Origin: Streptomyces aureus
Lineage (GTDB): Bacteria; Actinomycetota; Actinomycetes; Streptomycetales; Streptomycetaceae
Assembly: GCF_000725495.1 (NCBI RefSeq)
Contig: NZ_JNZD01000007.1
Span: 124,001 to 188,000 of the forward strand
Direction of reading: 5' to 3'
Length of the DNA: 64,000 bases
The position numbers were made by a program, and so were the translations under genes. Under the pieces are notes generated by a model. The model saw only the letters and a list, made by a program, of their open reading frames with translations, was not told the origin of the DNA and made no database searches. Positions 47,192 through 56,600 of the stretch are shown here, piece after piece (within the stretch, counting starts at the first letter, position 1; every line of letters begins with the position of its first letter).

Positions 47192-47211
47192 ACCAAAGGA
47201 GAACGGACTAC

Positions 47212-47652
47212 ATGGCCAGCACCCCCCGGCCCGATTTCGCGCGAGTGGCGCGCCTGCGGGGCGCCGAGCAGGGAGTGATCGAGGAAGCCGCCCGCCAGGG
47301 ACTGATACCCGAGGACATCGCTCGCGCGCTCACCGCGCCAGGCGTGGGTGACCTTCTCCTGTTCCAGGGGTTCGAGGTGGTAGCGGATTTCGACGCCCTC
47401 GCAGGCCCCGGATCGGGTGTCGTGGGCGTACCCCGTCATCTGGTCGACGGAGACGTGCCCGCGCTCGTGGACGTGGCGGACGCAGCACTGTGTGCCGTGC
47501 TGTATCGCAGACTCCTGGTACGAGGAACCGCGACCGAGCAGGCAGCACTGATCAACCGCGACGTTCTGCTCCGTCTGTGGCCCCAACGGCTCGCACCACA
47601 AGCCGTCGCGCAGGTGTGGGAGCAGCGGTTCCCGGAGCTGACCGGACCATGA
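47212..47652 (+). CDS. Hypothetical protein, first gene of the AbiEii-like operon
   Basis: This 146-residue cytoplasmic protein is mostly helical (ARVARLRGAEQGVIEEAARQG ... LIPEDIARAL) with no recognised motif. It does not show the winged-helix pattern I expect of an AbiEi antitoxin, yet its position directly before an AbiEii-like nucleotidyltransferase suggests a partner or antitoxin role. ATG 47212 has AAGGAG about 9 nt upstream. Its stop overlaps the next start as ATGA (47649-47652), so the products are coupled. The function is unknown. Confidence 0.65.
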   Translation: MASTPRPDFARVARLRGAEQGVIEEAARQGLIPEDIARALTAPGVGDLLLFQGFEVVADFDALAGPGSGVVGVPRHLVDGDVPALVDVADAALCAVLYRRLLVRGTATEQAALINRDVLLRLWPQRLAPQAVAQVWEQRFPELTGP

Positions 47653-48857
47653 ACACCGATGGAATGCTCGCGGTGGCCCGTATCGTGCTGTCCGCCTGCG
47701 GCCCGAACGGCTACCACCTGTCCGGATCGCTCGCACTCCATGCCCTCGGCGGCGCCGGGGCCCGACCCGCCCACGACATCGACGTGTTCACCGACCAGGT
47801 CCAGGACACCCCGGCGGTTCAGGCGGCCGTCGCAGGCGCGTTGGCCGCCCACGGGTACCGGGTGGAAGAGGTCCGGACCTGGGCCTTCCACCCGCTCGCG
47901 CAATGCGACCAGAACAGTGACCTGCTGGTCACACACGCCGAGTACGGCGCGGTCAACGTTCAAATGGCCCGCATGCCACGCTACTTCGCCCCCCGCTCCG
48001 CCGCAGGCATGACGGTCGCCGCCATCGGCGACCTCCTCTACGGCAAGCTGGAGGCTCCTGGACACCGCCTGGCTGCCAAGGACTTCGTGGACCTGGCAGT
48101 GCTTCACCGACACCTGGGGCAGCGGGACGTCGATTCCTATCTGGACGACTATGCAAACGGAATCGCGGGACTCCGACAGCTCCCCGAGACACAAGTGCGC
48201 GAAGACCTGTATGTCCGGCTGGCCCAAGTCGCCGACCTCCCGGACGCGGCATTCGCCGGTTACGGGTTGGACCCGCAGGCCGTGACGCTGCTGCGCGCCG
48301 AGCTGCTGGCCTGGGCAGACCGGATCGCACCGGCCGAACTCAACCCGAGCCGCCTGGAGCCAGACGTGGCCGCCGGTCTGGAGGGCCTGAACCAGGGGGA
48401 CGTGCTGGCCACGCTGGCCCGACTGGCGCGTGCGGACTCCCTGGCCTTGCTCACCCCGCCCGAGCTGAGCAGCCGACGTGGTCAGGCCATGGACCGGGCG
48501 CTGACCGCCTCCTACGGACTCCGGGAGCTGGCCGAGCAACTTCCCGAAGGCGCACCTGTTCCCCCGGACGCCGCAGAGGCGATGCACCGAGTCCAGGAAC
48601 TCATCGAAGAGGTACAGCGCATCACGCTGGAAATCCAGCGTCGCTCTCGGCTCACTGCACTCCAGCGCGCGGAAGAGGCTGCGGTACGGCGCGCTATGGC
48701 CGAGCAACTCGATGCCGACGAGCCCCCGGCCCCTCACCTTGCGGCGGTGAAACTGATGCTGCAGGTCGGTCGGCGGCGTCGGCACGCCGAGGCAGAGGAG
48801 GAACTCCAGCACCACCGGCCAATGACCGGTCCCGGCTACGGAGGAGTGCGGACATGA
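47649..48857 (+). CDS. AbiEii-like nucleotidyltransferase
   Basis: This 402-residue protein has a nucleotidyltransferase domain of the AbiEii/AbiGii toxin type at its N-terminus. It shows GSLALHALGG at about 26-35 followed by RPAHDIDVF with D43 and D45 as the metal-binding pair, and the downstream DLLYGKLEAPGHRLAAKDFVDL block. AbiEii toxins are type IV toxin-antitoxin proteins linked to phage abortive infection. The C-terminal 200 residues add a long helical, probably coiled-coil, extension (about 300-370), which is unusual for the family. ATG 47649 overlaps the previous stop. Its end overlaps the DUF1173 start (ATGA at 48854), so the three genes form one coupled operon. Confidence 0.75.
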   Translation: MNTDGMLAVARIVLSACGPNGYHLSGSLALHALGGAGARPAHDIDVFTDQVQDTPAVQAAVAGALAAHGYRVEEVRTWAFHPLAQCDQNSDLLVTHAEYGAVNVQMARMPRYFAPRSAAGMTVAAIGDLLYGKLEAPGHRLAAKDFVDLAVLHRHLGQRDVDSYLDDYANGIAGLRQLPETQVREDLYVRLAQVADLPDAAFAGYGLDPQAVTLLRAELLAWADRIAPAELNPSRLEPDVAAGLEGLNQGDVLATLARLARADSLALLTPPELSSRRGQAMDRALTASYGLRELAEQLPEGAPVPPDAAEAMHRVQELIEEVQRITLEIQRRSRLTALQRAEEAAVRRAMAEQLDADEPPAPHLAAVKLMLQVGRRRRHAEAEEELQHHRPMTGPGYGGVRT

Positions 48858-50155
48858 CCGCCTCGAATGACGTCCCGCTACCAGACCAGCCCAGCCGCCC
48901 CGGACCAGGCGACGCGGACAGCCCCCAGGGCGACGGCGCCACCCGCGGTGACCGGGGCGACCGCGTACGGCTCGCGGACAAGTCGCTCCCACTGTTCGTG
49001 CTGCGCGAGCACGCCACCGACTACGCCACCCTCTTCTCCCGCGCCAGAGCCGAAGTAGGCCACGGCCAATGCCTCTGTCAGACACCAGCACTCCGCCTGG
49101 TCATCCGGTGCAGCCGGGCCGGTCGCTACCACCTGGCCGGATGGCCCGGCGAAGGCGAACTCCACGATCCCAGCTGCAGTTTCCACAAACTCGCCTCGGA
49201 GCTGACCGGCCGCGACGCCTACAGCACGGAAGCCATCCACGAGGGAGACGACGGCGTCGCGATCCGCTTCTCCGCCGCGCTCGCCCGCAAGCTCAGCGCC
49301 CCGGAGCCGGCCAAAGCCTCCACCGAACAACGCGACGGCCGCGCCCGCCGTACGGTCGGCCTGCTCGGCCTGCTCCACTGGTTGTGGGAGGAAGCCCAAC
49401 TCACCGCCTGGCACCCGCGCTGGCGACGACGCACCTGGTGGGTCTGCCACGCCCGGCTGAGCGAGCAGATCGCTGGATGCTCCATCAACCACGAGGAGTT
49501 GACCGAGGCCCTGTACGTCGTGCCCCCCTTCCGGGAGGAGTACGCCCGCCGCAACACCGCTGCCTTCGAGACGTTCCGCATCGCCCGCCTGAAACGGCGC
49601 GGAGACACACAGCGGCGGGGACTCATCCTCGGCGAGATCAGAGATGTCAGACCGAGCCGGTACGGCGTCCAATACGCGCTGGCTCACCACCGCGGCGGCC
49701 TGTTCGCCACCACAGCCCTCGACGAACGGCTCCGCCGCTCGTACCGGCCGGCCTTTTCCGCAGCCGCGGACGAACACGGAGCCCGCCGGATCGGCCTGTT
49801 CCTGGTCGAACTCAGCCCAAAGGGCAACGTCCGGGTACTCGACATGGCCGCCATGCTGGTCAGCAAGCTGTACATACCCGCCGACTCCAGTCACGAAGTC
49901 GTCATGGCCAACGCGCTCACCGACGCCGGACGTGCCTACGTCAAACCGGTGCGATATGACGGAAGCGATCTCGTATTCCCAGATTTCGTCCTCACTGACG
50001 TTCACCCCCACTCTTACGTAGAGGTGTACGGAATCCATGGCAGGGAGTCTTATGACCAGCGCAAGCGTGTGAAGCAGGCCCACTACCAACGCCAAGGCGC
50101 CGGGTTGATCGAGTGGGACGTAGGCGACACGATTCCTGACGTTCGGCGCCGCTAG
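48854..50155 (+). CDS. DUF1173-like protein with a possible nuclease-fold C-terminus
   Basis: This 433-residue protein resembles DUF1173 proteins of plasmids and conjugative elements. The N-terminal zinc-like segment CLCQ ... CSRAGRYHLAGWPGEG ... HDPSCSFH (about 75-120) has Cys and His residues in the family spacing. The C-terminal end has FPDFVL, then YVEVYG about 12 residues on, and a basic RKRVKQAHYQ helix, which resembles a PD-(D/E)xK nuclease core in order. That reading is an inference. ATG 48854 overlaps the upstream gene. It is the last gene of the AbiEii-like operon, and a small hairpin follows at 50170-50184. Confidence 0.68.
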   Translation: MTASNDVPLPDQPSRPGPGDADSPQGDGATRGDRGDRVRLADKSLPLFVLREHATDYATLFSRARAEVGHGQCLCQTPALRLVIRCSRAGRYHLAGWPGEGELHDPSCSFHKLASELTGRDAYSTEAIHEGDDGVAIRFSAALARKLSAPEPAKASTEQRDGRARRTVGLLGLLHWLWEEAQLTAWHPRWRRRTWWVCHARLSEQIAGCSINHEELTEALYVVPPFREEYARRNTAAFETFRIARLKRRGDTQRRGLILGEIRDVRPSRYGVQYALAHHRGGLFATTALDERLRRSYRPAFSAAADEHGARRIGLFLVELSPKGNVRVLDMAAMLVSKLYIPADSSHEVVMANALTDAGRAYVKPVRYDGSDLVFPDFVLTDVHPHSYVEVYGIHGRESYDQRKRVKQAHYQRQGAGLIEWDVGDTIPDVRRR

Positions 50156-50169
50156 TTGTGAGCGGATTG

Positions 50170-50184
50170 CCCGCGTCACGCGGG
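50170..50184 (+). terminator. Short hairpin after the AbiEii-like operon
   Basis: CCCGCG-TCA-CGCGGG is a 6-bp GC stem with a 3-nt loop, starting 15 bp after the DUF1173 stop. Position suggests a transcription end; the strength is modest and no T-run follows. Confidence 0.4.
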
Positions 50185-50249
50185 AGTTGGGTGGCGCTGT
50201 GGTCTGCGTGCACCCCGCGTTCCGACCAAACCTGACCATGGCCTGAGCG

Positions 50250-50263
50250 TAGCTATAGCTAGC
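50250..50263. repeat. Left 14-bp direct repeat flanking the subtilase module
   Basis: The sequence TAGCTATAGCTAGC is repeated exactly at 52656-52669. It is rich in CTAG, a rare tetranucleotide in GC-rich actinobacterial DNA, and is itself nearly palindromic. The two copies bracket a 2.4-kb lower-GC segment. Confidence 0.55.
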
Positions 50264-50417
50264 TAGGGCGGTTACCCCAGAGGCATACACTGCCCGATTG
50301 GAATCCAGTAGCTCAAGTTGTGGCGCGCACCCATCAGGGTTAACCTGATAGTAACTCAGAAACGGGCAGTGATCGGGGGCCAAGAAGCCGCTCGGCTATT
50401 GGTATTTGGAGATCATT

Positions 50418-52127
50418 GTGGACTGCGAGAAGCTGGCACCGCTACTCAGATTGGCTTACGAAGAGTATCGCCAGAATGATACCCAAGCCCTTAAGCGACG
50501 CGCCCGGATGTTCGGAATTTATCAGTTTGATGAGGAATCTCCGGGCAAATCTCTAATCGGCATTTCTGTCGAGTGTAGCCGAGGTGTACAATTGCGCGAT
50601 TTGGGGGTGAAATTTGGACTGAATGCCGGTGTAGTCAGTGACCGCTTCGCTGTGGGAGTGGTGCCCATTAAGGCTATACCTGATATCGCAGATTGTGGCG
50701 CTGTCAAGTATGTCGCATCTTCTCCTCCCCTGCGATCGAAAATGGATGCTGTTGGGGCAGCAATTGGGTTGGATGTGCTGCGGAGAAACAGGGGGGATGG
50801 GACGGAAAAACTCGACGGGGATGGCATAATCATTGGAGTAGTTGACAGTGGAATAGATCCTCGTCATCCAGATTTTTATGACCGCATCGACAGGATTTGG
50901 GACCAGACGATAAGCGGACCTGGTGTGCCAGGTGCCTCATACGGCACTGAGTTGACCGGGCATCATGTGCAAAGAAGCGTCGATGCTGACGGCCATGGAA
51001 CTCACGTCGCTGGCATCGCCGCTGGGCACTCTGGTGTCGCGCCCGCTTCCAGGCTTGTCATTGTGAAGCTGGCGGCGCCTAAAGTGGGAAATGGCGTGAT
51101 AGATGCAGTGAACTACATCTTCGGTTATGCCGATCAAATGAAGCTTCCCGCCGTAGTGAATATCAGCCTCGGTACCCACTATGGCCCTCATGATGGCACT
51201 GGGCACTTCTCGCAAATATTGAATGGACTTGTAGGGGATGGGAGGATTATATGTTGTGCTGCGGGAAATGAGGGGAAGTATGATATTCATGCGAGGCTGG
51301 CTGTGGCTGATGGTCAAGTTGTCACCGTTCCTCTAAATACGGTGGAGGGGGATACTAGCGTGGGTGGTTGGTATTCCGACAAGGATTCCATCGGGGTATC
51401 CGTGGTATCCCCCTCGGGAGACAAAACGGCGATCGAAGATGGGCGCAATTCAGTCGGTCGATACACTTTTCGTGACGGGGTGGTAGAAATAGCCCGGGGG
51501 AATGGTCCGGGGCGCGATCGAAACTTTGAAGTCCTGCTGAGAAATGCAGCTTCATCAGGCGATTGGCGCATTAACCTGCATGCTCAAAATATTCGGAATG
51601 GGCGGGTCGATCTGTGGGTGCAAGACGACCGAGGATCGGTTTTTTCCGGACCCTATGCTGACTCACGAATGACCGTTTGCCACCCAGCCGATACTGATCG
51701 AGTAGTGGCCGTCGCTGCATACACCTCGAAGGTGCGATGGCGTTCCGCTGTTGGACCCCGCAGCGTCCCGCAATCCCGGCTCGACGACATCTGGGAGCGC
51801 AGCAGCTTGGGGCCGCGTAGGGACGGGGGCCATAAGCCGGACGTAGCCGCGCCAGGGGTTGCGGTGGTGTCCGCGCGGTCCGGCAACGCTCCAGTTCCCG
51901 ACAACCGGGTGATCGACAGTGAGTACTGTGTGTGGTGGGGCACCAGCATGGCGACCCCAGTTGTTACGGGAACTGTCGCTCTTCTGCTACAGATGAACAA
52001 AGGGCTTGCCCCTGAGCAGGCCGTCAGTAAGCTGGGGTCCCTGAGTTCCATACCTGGCCGAGCCAGTGGCAATGGCACGTGGGACCCACAGTGGGGCCAC
52101 GGCCTTGTGAACATTTCCACCATTTGA
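50418..52127 (+). CDS. Cytoplasmic subtilisin-family serine protease (S8)
   Basis: This protein of about 569 residues has the complete subtilase triad: D143 in VVDSGID, H196 in GHGTHVAG and S510 in GTSMATP, plus the oxyanion asparagine in AAGNEG. Residues about 40-110 resemble a built-in propeptide-like domain (RFAVGVVPIKAIPDIADCGAVKYV). No signal peptide is seen, so it probably acts in the cytoplasm. GTG 50418 is preferred because GGAG lies 6 nt upstream; the TTG at 50406 has no such site. The first 1.3 kb is clearly lower in GC than the neighbours, a sign of recent transfer. It is followed 15 bp later by a small propeptide-like gene, and both lie between 14-bp direct repeats. Confidence 0.85.
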   Translation: MDCEKLAPLLRLAYEEYRQNDTQALKRRARMFGIYQFDEESPGKSLIGISVECSRGVQLRDLGVKFGLNAGVVSDRFAVGVVPIKAIPDIADCGAVKYVASSPPLRSKMDAVGAAIGLDVLRRNRGDGTEKLDGDGIIIGVVDSGIDPRHPDFYDRIDRIWDQTISGPGVPGASYGTELTGHHVQRSVDADGHGTHVAGIAAGHSGVAPASRLVIVKLAAPKVGNGVIDAVNYIFGYADQMKLPAVVNISLGTHYGPHDGTGHFSQILNGLVGDGRIICCAAGNEGKYDIHARLAVADGQVVTVPLNTVEGDTSVGGWYSDKDSIGVSVVSPSGDKTAIEDGRNSVGRYTFRDGVVEIARGNGPGRDRNFEVLLRNAASSGDWRINLHAQNIRNGRVDLWVQDDRGSVFSGPYADSRMTVCHPADTDRVVAVAAYTSKVRWRSAVGPRSVPQSRLDDIWERSSLGPRRDGGHKPDVAAPGVAVVSARSGNAPVPDNRVIDSEYCVWWGTSMATPVVTGTVALLLQMNKGLAPEQAVSKLGSLSSIPGRASGNGTWDPQWGHGLVNISTI

Positions 52128-52142
52128 GGGCAGGATCAAGCC

Positions 52143-52442
52143 GTGGATCAAAGTAAGCTCAGTGCGCGACTGCTGCTTGCCTTTGCATCTGACGTGACCG
52201 TGACCACCGGTGGGGAACCGCTGGCGGTCTACGTAGAGCTTGCGGATGTCCCCACGCCGGAGCAGGTTGACCACCTGCAGAGAGCTGGCGCGACGGGAGT
52301 GATCGAGGGCCGCAAGATCATCACTGCGCGAGTCGTCGCTGATGAGGTTAAGACTCTCTCTGATAAGCCATGGGTCAGGGCCATTTCGTTGGCCGAGCCG
52401 CTGCGCACGCTCCCCATAGAGTCTGGATCCACAGTTTTGTGA
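52143..52442 (+). CDS. Small propeptide-like (I9-like) partner of the subtilase
   Basis: This 99-residue protein has an alpha/beta sandwich pattern: a strand (PLAVYVELAD), a helix (TPEQVDHLQRAG), a strand (EGRKIITARV), a helix (ADEVKTLSD) and an end strand (WVRAISLAEPLRTL). The V...L...PWVR.I motif resembles the end of subtilisin propeptides or I9 inhibitors. It lies 15 bp after the protease with GTG 52143 preceded by AGGA, so it is probably translated together with it. A separate inhibitor or chaperone for the protease is the simplest reading; the fold assignment is by eye. Confidence 0.6.
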   Translation: MDQSKLSARLLLAFASDVTVTTGGEPLAVYVELADVPTPEQVDHLQRAGATGVIEGRKIITARVVADEVKTLSDKPWVRAISLAEPLRTLPIESGSTVL

Positions 52443-52655
52443 CTGGTTGCGACCCGGCTGGAACAGCGTCCTGAGCCGGCCCAACTCCGCGTGGCAGAGG
52501 CAAGCTCCAGCCGTACGCCTCCGCCAAGGGCTTAGCAACCTCCGGTTCGCCCTCGGTGGGCTCCGCTCGATGCGGCGGGCAACATCGGAGGCTGTGGGCG
52601 ATGTAGGGACACAGCCTGAAGGGCAGATGCTCGCTGGGCCCGGCTTCCTCGTCTC

Positions 52656-52669
52656 TAGCTATAGCTAGC
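52656..52669. repeat. Right 14-bp direct repeat flanking the subtilase module
   Basis: An exact second copy of TAGCTATAGCTAGC (first at 50250-50263). It lies 214 bp after the small propeptide-like gene. The interval 52443-52655 holds no convincing gene. Confidence 0.55.
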
Positions 52670-52753
52670 CACCCAGATCCTCGCCGCCTACTGAACTTGA
52701 TTGGGCGATGTCGGGTAATTGTCTGACAGTTGAAGGGCGGGTCCGGTACATCT

Positions 52754-53242
52754 GTGTGGGTGGACGACTCCGCAGAGACCCCCGAGGTCAACGACCAGAC
52801 TTCCGCCGAGCCTGACGAGGCCGCCCGCAGGGCCGGCAAGGGGAAGCGCGTTGCCGGCGCCGTGAAGGCCGTGAAGGGCTTCCTCAAGGACGAGAGGGTC
52901 GCCGTCGCTGCGATGGCCGTCGCGACGGCCGTCTTGGAAGAGCTTCTCGCCAGAAGGATGGGCGTTGGCAGGGGTACCGAGAACTTCGAGCTGCCGCCTG
53001 ACGCTGGAGCTGAGGACGTCGATCCGTCCCCTGCTCCCATGGTCGAGGGTTCAAAACGCAGAGGCCCCGAGCGGCATCAGGTGAAGGGGGCGCTCGTGGA
53101 CCTCGGCGATCGTCAGGCTAGTCCGACAGCGCAGGAGAACTACCGCCGCGATGGAGGGGGCGACCTGCCCCCTGGGAAGACCTATCGGCAGCCGCACTCC
53201 CGAGGCGGCCCCGAGCCCGAAGACTTCGGCCTGAGTGTTTGA
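52754..53242 (+). CDS. Hypothetical protein in the defence region
   Basis: This protein of about 162 residues has an acidic N-terminus (DDSAETPEVNDQTSAEPDE), a basic and alanine-rich helix (about 30-65) and a proline/glycine-rich C-terminus. No family is recognised and no membrane helix is clear. The start is uncertain: TTG 52730, GTG 52754 and GTG 52760 are in frame and none has a strong ribosome site, so the lower limit of confidence applies. It lies between the subtilase module and the SNF2 helicase operon. Confidence 0.4.
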   Translation: MWVDDSAETPEVNDQTSAEPDEAARRAGKGKRVAGAVKAVKGFLKDERVAVAAMAVATAVLEELLARRMGVGRGTENFELPPDAGAEDVDPSPAPMVEGSKRRGPERHQVKGALVDLGDRQASPTAQENYRRDGGGDLPPGKTYRQPHSRGGPEPEDFGLSV

Positions 53243-53607
53243 GTAACTACGTGGCATTGCGTTTACGGCCGAGTAGCTGACCCCTCGGCTGTCTTCTGGG
53301 CTACGGGGCCGTCGTCACCGTCCGAGCGGCGACCGTACTGATCGGGGAGAGTGCCCCATCCCATCGCGACCATTGTCACGTCACTGGTGGTCGATCTAGG
53401 GAATGTGGCTTGGCGTGCTGGCCGGGTCTCGCACCGTTCGGGGGCGCCACGAGGGTGGTCGGGAGTCTTGTCCGTAGGGTGTGGTCTGGTCCGGAGCAGT
53501 CGTGTCCTCCGTCGGTTTCGGTTGGGACGCGATGAGCCCGGCGGCCTTGTCACTGGCATCGGTTAGGTTTGGGCTTGGCTGCTACGGGAGTGACGGAGGG
53601 ACGGACC
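53243..53607. other. Gene-poor interval before the SNF2 operon
   Basis: These 365 bases hold no convincing gene. They are expected to carry the promoter of the downstream operon. TTGTCA and TAGGTT occur near 53546-53570 but only 11 nt apart, too close for a normal promoter pair, so no promoter is assigned. Confidence 0.4.
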
Positions 53608-56600
53608 GTGAGTGATGTGGGCGAGCGGGCCAAGAATCGCTTGATCATGCTCGATGGTCACTTCGCGCACCCCGTGAGAGTGGAGCACGTCGAGTCGATC
53701 GGGACCGGCGTCTTTCTCGTCAGGGTCCGTCATGCCAATGGGGCGCCCGATGAAACTCAGGTGCTGGAATCTGAACTTGACGCGGCTCTTGCGAAGGTCG
53801 CACCAAAACCTGAGCTGGTCAACGCGCAAGATCTGTTCCTGTGGGTAGAGTCGCAGCGAATTAAGCACGCATTTGCTCACGATCCGCTCTTCGCCGTATC
53901 AATGAGTGGCGTTCGCGGTCTGCCGCATCAGATCGAAGCGGTCTATCGGCACATGCTGCCTCAGCCCAGGCTGCGTTTTGTGCTCGCGGATGACCCTGGT
54001 GCAGGCAAGACGATCATGGCTGGGCTGCTACTCAAGGAGCTGAAACTCCGAGGGGCGGTGGAGCGAATCCTGATCCTCAGCCCGGCTCCGCTCACCACGC
54101 AGTGGCAAGACGAAATGCTCGACAAGTTCGACGAGCAGTTCGAGATCGTGTCAGGTGAACAGGTTCGTCATCAGCTCGGACAGAGCCCTTGGGAACGCTT
54201 CCCTATGGCCATCAGCAGCATCGACTTTGCCAAGCGTGACGACGTGCGCGATGAACTTCTCCGTGCCCAGTGGGACCTGGTCATCGTTGATGAAGCCCAC
54301 AAAGCATCGGCATTCACGAAGCGTGGCCGTGACGAGCGGGTCGTCAAGACGAAGCGGTACGTCCTGGTGGAGGGGGTGGCGCAGCAGGCAGATCGGTTGC
54401 TTCTGCTCACGGCGACACCACACTCAGGTGACGAGGACAGGTTTACGCGCTTCTTGGGGCTGCTGGATCCCGATCAGTTCTCAACACCTGACCTCGTGAA
54501 GAAGCAGATTTCGAATGACGGGAATCCGTACTTCTTGCGGCGTCAGAAGGAAGACCTTGTAGACGAACAGAATCACGCGCTCTTCGTCGAGAGGCATGTC
54601 CGTACTCAGCCGTTCCAGCTCTCGACCGCAGAATATGCGCTGTACCAGGATGTCACTGAATACGTGAACACCTACCTGGGGTCGAGTGGGGGATCGAGGG
54701 GTAACGCGGTCGCTCTCGCGCGCACTGTTCTCCAACGTCGTCTCGCGTCGAGCCTGGGTGCTATCAGGTCCTCGCTGGCCAAGCGAGCCGACCGCTTGAG
54801 TGATCTGGTCGATCAGCTGACCGCCATGGACCCCGCTGATCGAAACCGGCGCTTGGCCGCATTGGGGCGTATGCCGGCGGACTCAGACTTCGAAGACGAT
54901 GGGGAAGCGGAGTCGGACGACATCGACGAGATCGTCGATGACGCCCTGGCCACCGAGGTAAGCAGCGCGGAACAGATCTCCCAGCTGCGTACCGAAGTAA
55001 GCGAACTCCGCAAGCTGGTCTCCCACGCGGACAGGGTCCGAGCTCAGGGGGATGAGCGGAAGCTGGTGGCTCTGCGAGAGTGCCTAGCGAGGGCAGAGTT
55101 CGAGGAGTTGCGGGACGGCCGCGGGAAGCTCCTCATCTTCACGGAGCACCGCGACACCCTGAGCTACCTGGAAGACAACCTCCGTCGGCAGGGCTACTCC
55201 GTCTGCACCATCCATGGCGGTCACTCTCCAGCGGAACGGAAGCGGATCCAGCACGACTTCCGGCAGAACAAGCAGATTTGCATCGCCACCGAAGCGGCCG
55301 GCGAGGGCATCAACCTCCAGTTCTGCCACCTGATGATCAACTATGACCTTCCCTGGAACCCGGTACGCCTGGAACAGCGCATGGGCCGAGTGCACCGCAT
55401 CGGTCAGAGCGCAGACTGCTGGATCTTCAACTTCTGTGCCACCAACACGATTGAGGGCCAACTGCTTGCCGGTCTCCATGCCCGCCTCGAAGCGATGCGC
55501 GCTGACCTGGATGGCCGCGTCTACGACGTGATCGGCGAGCTTCTCACGATCAACGGCATCGACTTCGAGCGGCTCGTCAAGGAGACACTCGCCAACCCCA
55601 CCAAGGCCAACAGGGACGCTGCAGTCGCCGCGATCAACCGGCTCAACTCGGAGAAATTGGCCGAGTACGAGAAGGACACAGGGATCGCCCTGGCGAAGAA
55701 GTACGTGGACATCGACTGGGTCCGCGGCCAGAACTTCCTCTCCGACGAGCGTCGGCTCATGCCGGAATACGCGGAGGCGTTCTTCCTACGTGCCGCCAGT
55801 CGCCAGCGCCTTCGTGTTGAGCGCCGAGCGGATCAGCTGCTCCGCATCGAGCACGTCCCTGTCGCGCTGCGCAGCGAAGATCTTGCGGCGGTGAAGCACC
55901 GGGGCCGCCCGGATTCCGAATACCGCAAGCTCACCTTCCGAAAGGAGGAACGAAGCCGCGTCGAGCACGAGGACTCGGTGCTGTGTTCGCCGGGCCACCC
56001 GCTGTTCGCGGCGCTTGCTGAGTCTCTGGAACGCGATCTCGCTTCTGACAACGTCCCCCAGGGTGCTGCAGCGTTCGTCGACCCGGGTGCTCTGGCCCCG
56101 TACTTCGTCCACCTCTTTGCATATGAAGTGGTGGGTGAGGACGTCCACGGCGCCTCGGAGCTCGCGTTCGCTGAGGTCGTGGCGGTGATAGAGGACCAGG
56201 ACGGCCTGCACCGGGGACCGGCAGATGTCCTTCACACGCTTACGCCCGCGACCCCCGTGGAAGCGCGGAAGGCTGCCCCTCTTTCGCCGGACCAGATCAA
56301 AACCGCGACCGACTGGCTGCGCGTGGAGGTCCAGCTTTCGCGGAGTACGGCGGAGCGGAACAGCCGGCTCGATCAAGCCAAACTCCGCGCCTCATACCTT
56401 GAGGAGGCGATGGACGCGCAGAAGCGACGGCTGGAGGGCCGATGGGACACCTACGATGCCAAGGTCGCTGCAGGTGATGACTCGTACCGGCTCCAGCGGG
56501 ACAACGCTGCACGGCAGCTCAAGGAGCTGAAGCATCGACGGGCCTCCAAACTGGAGTCCCTCAACCGCCTCGGCGTCGTGCGCTCAGGCAAGGTGACGCA

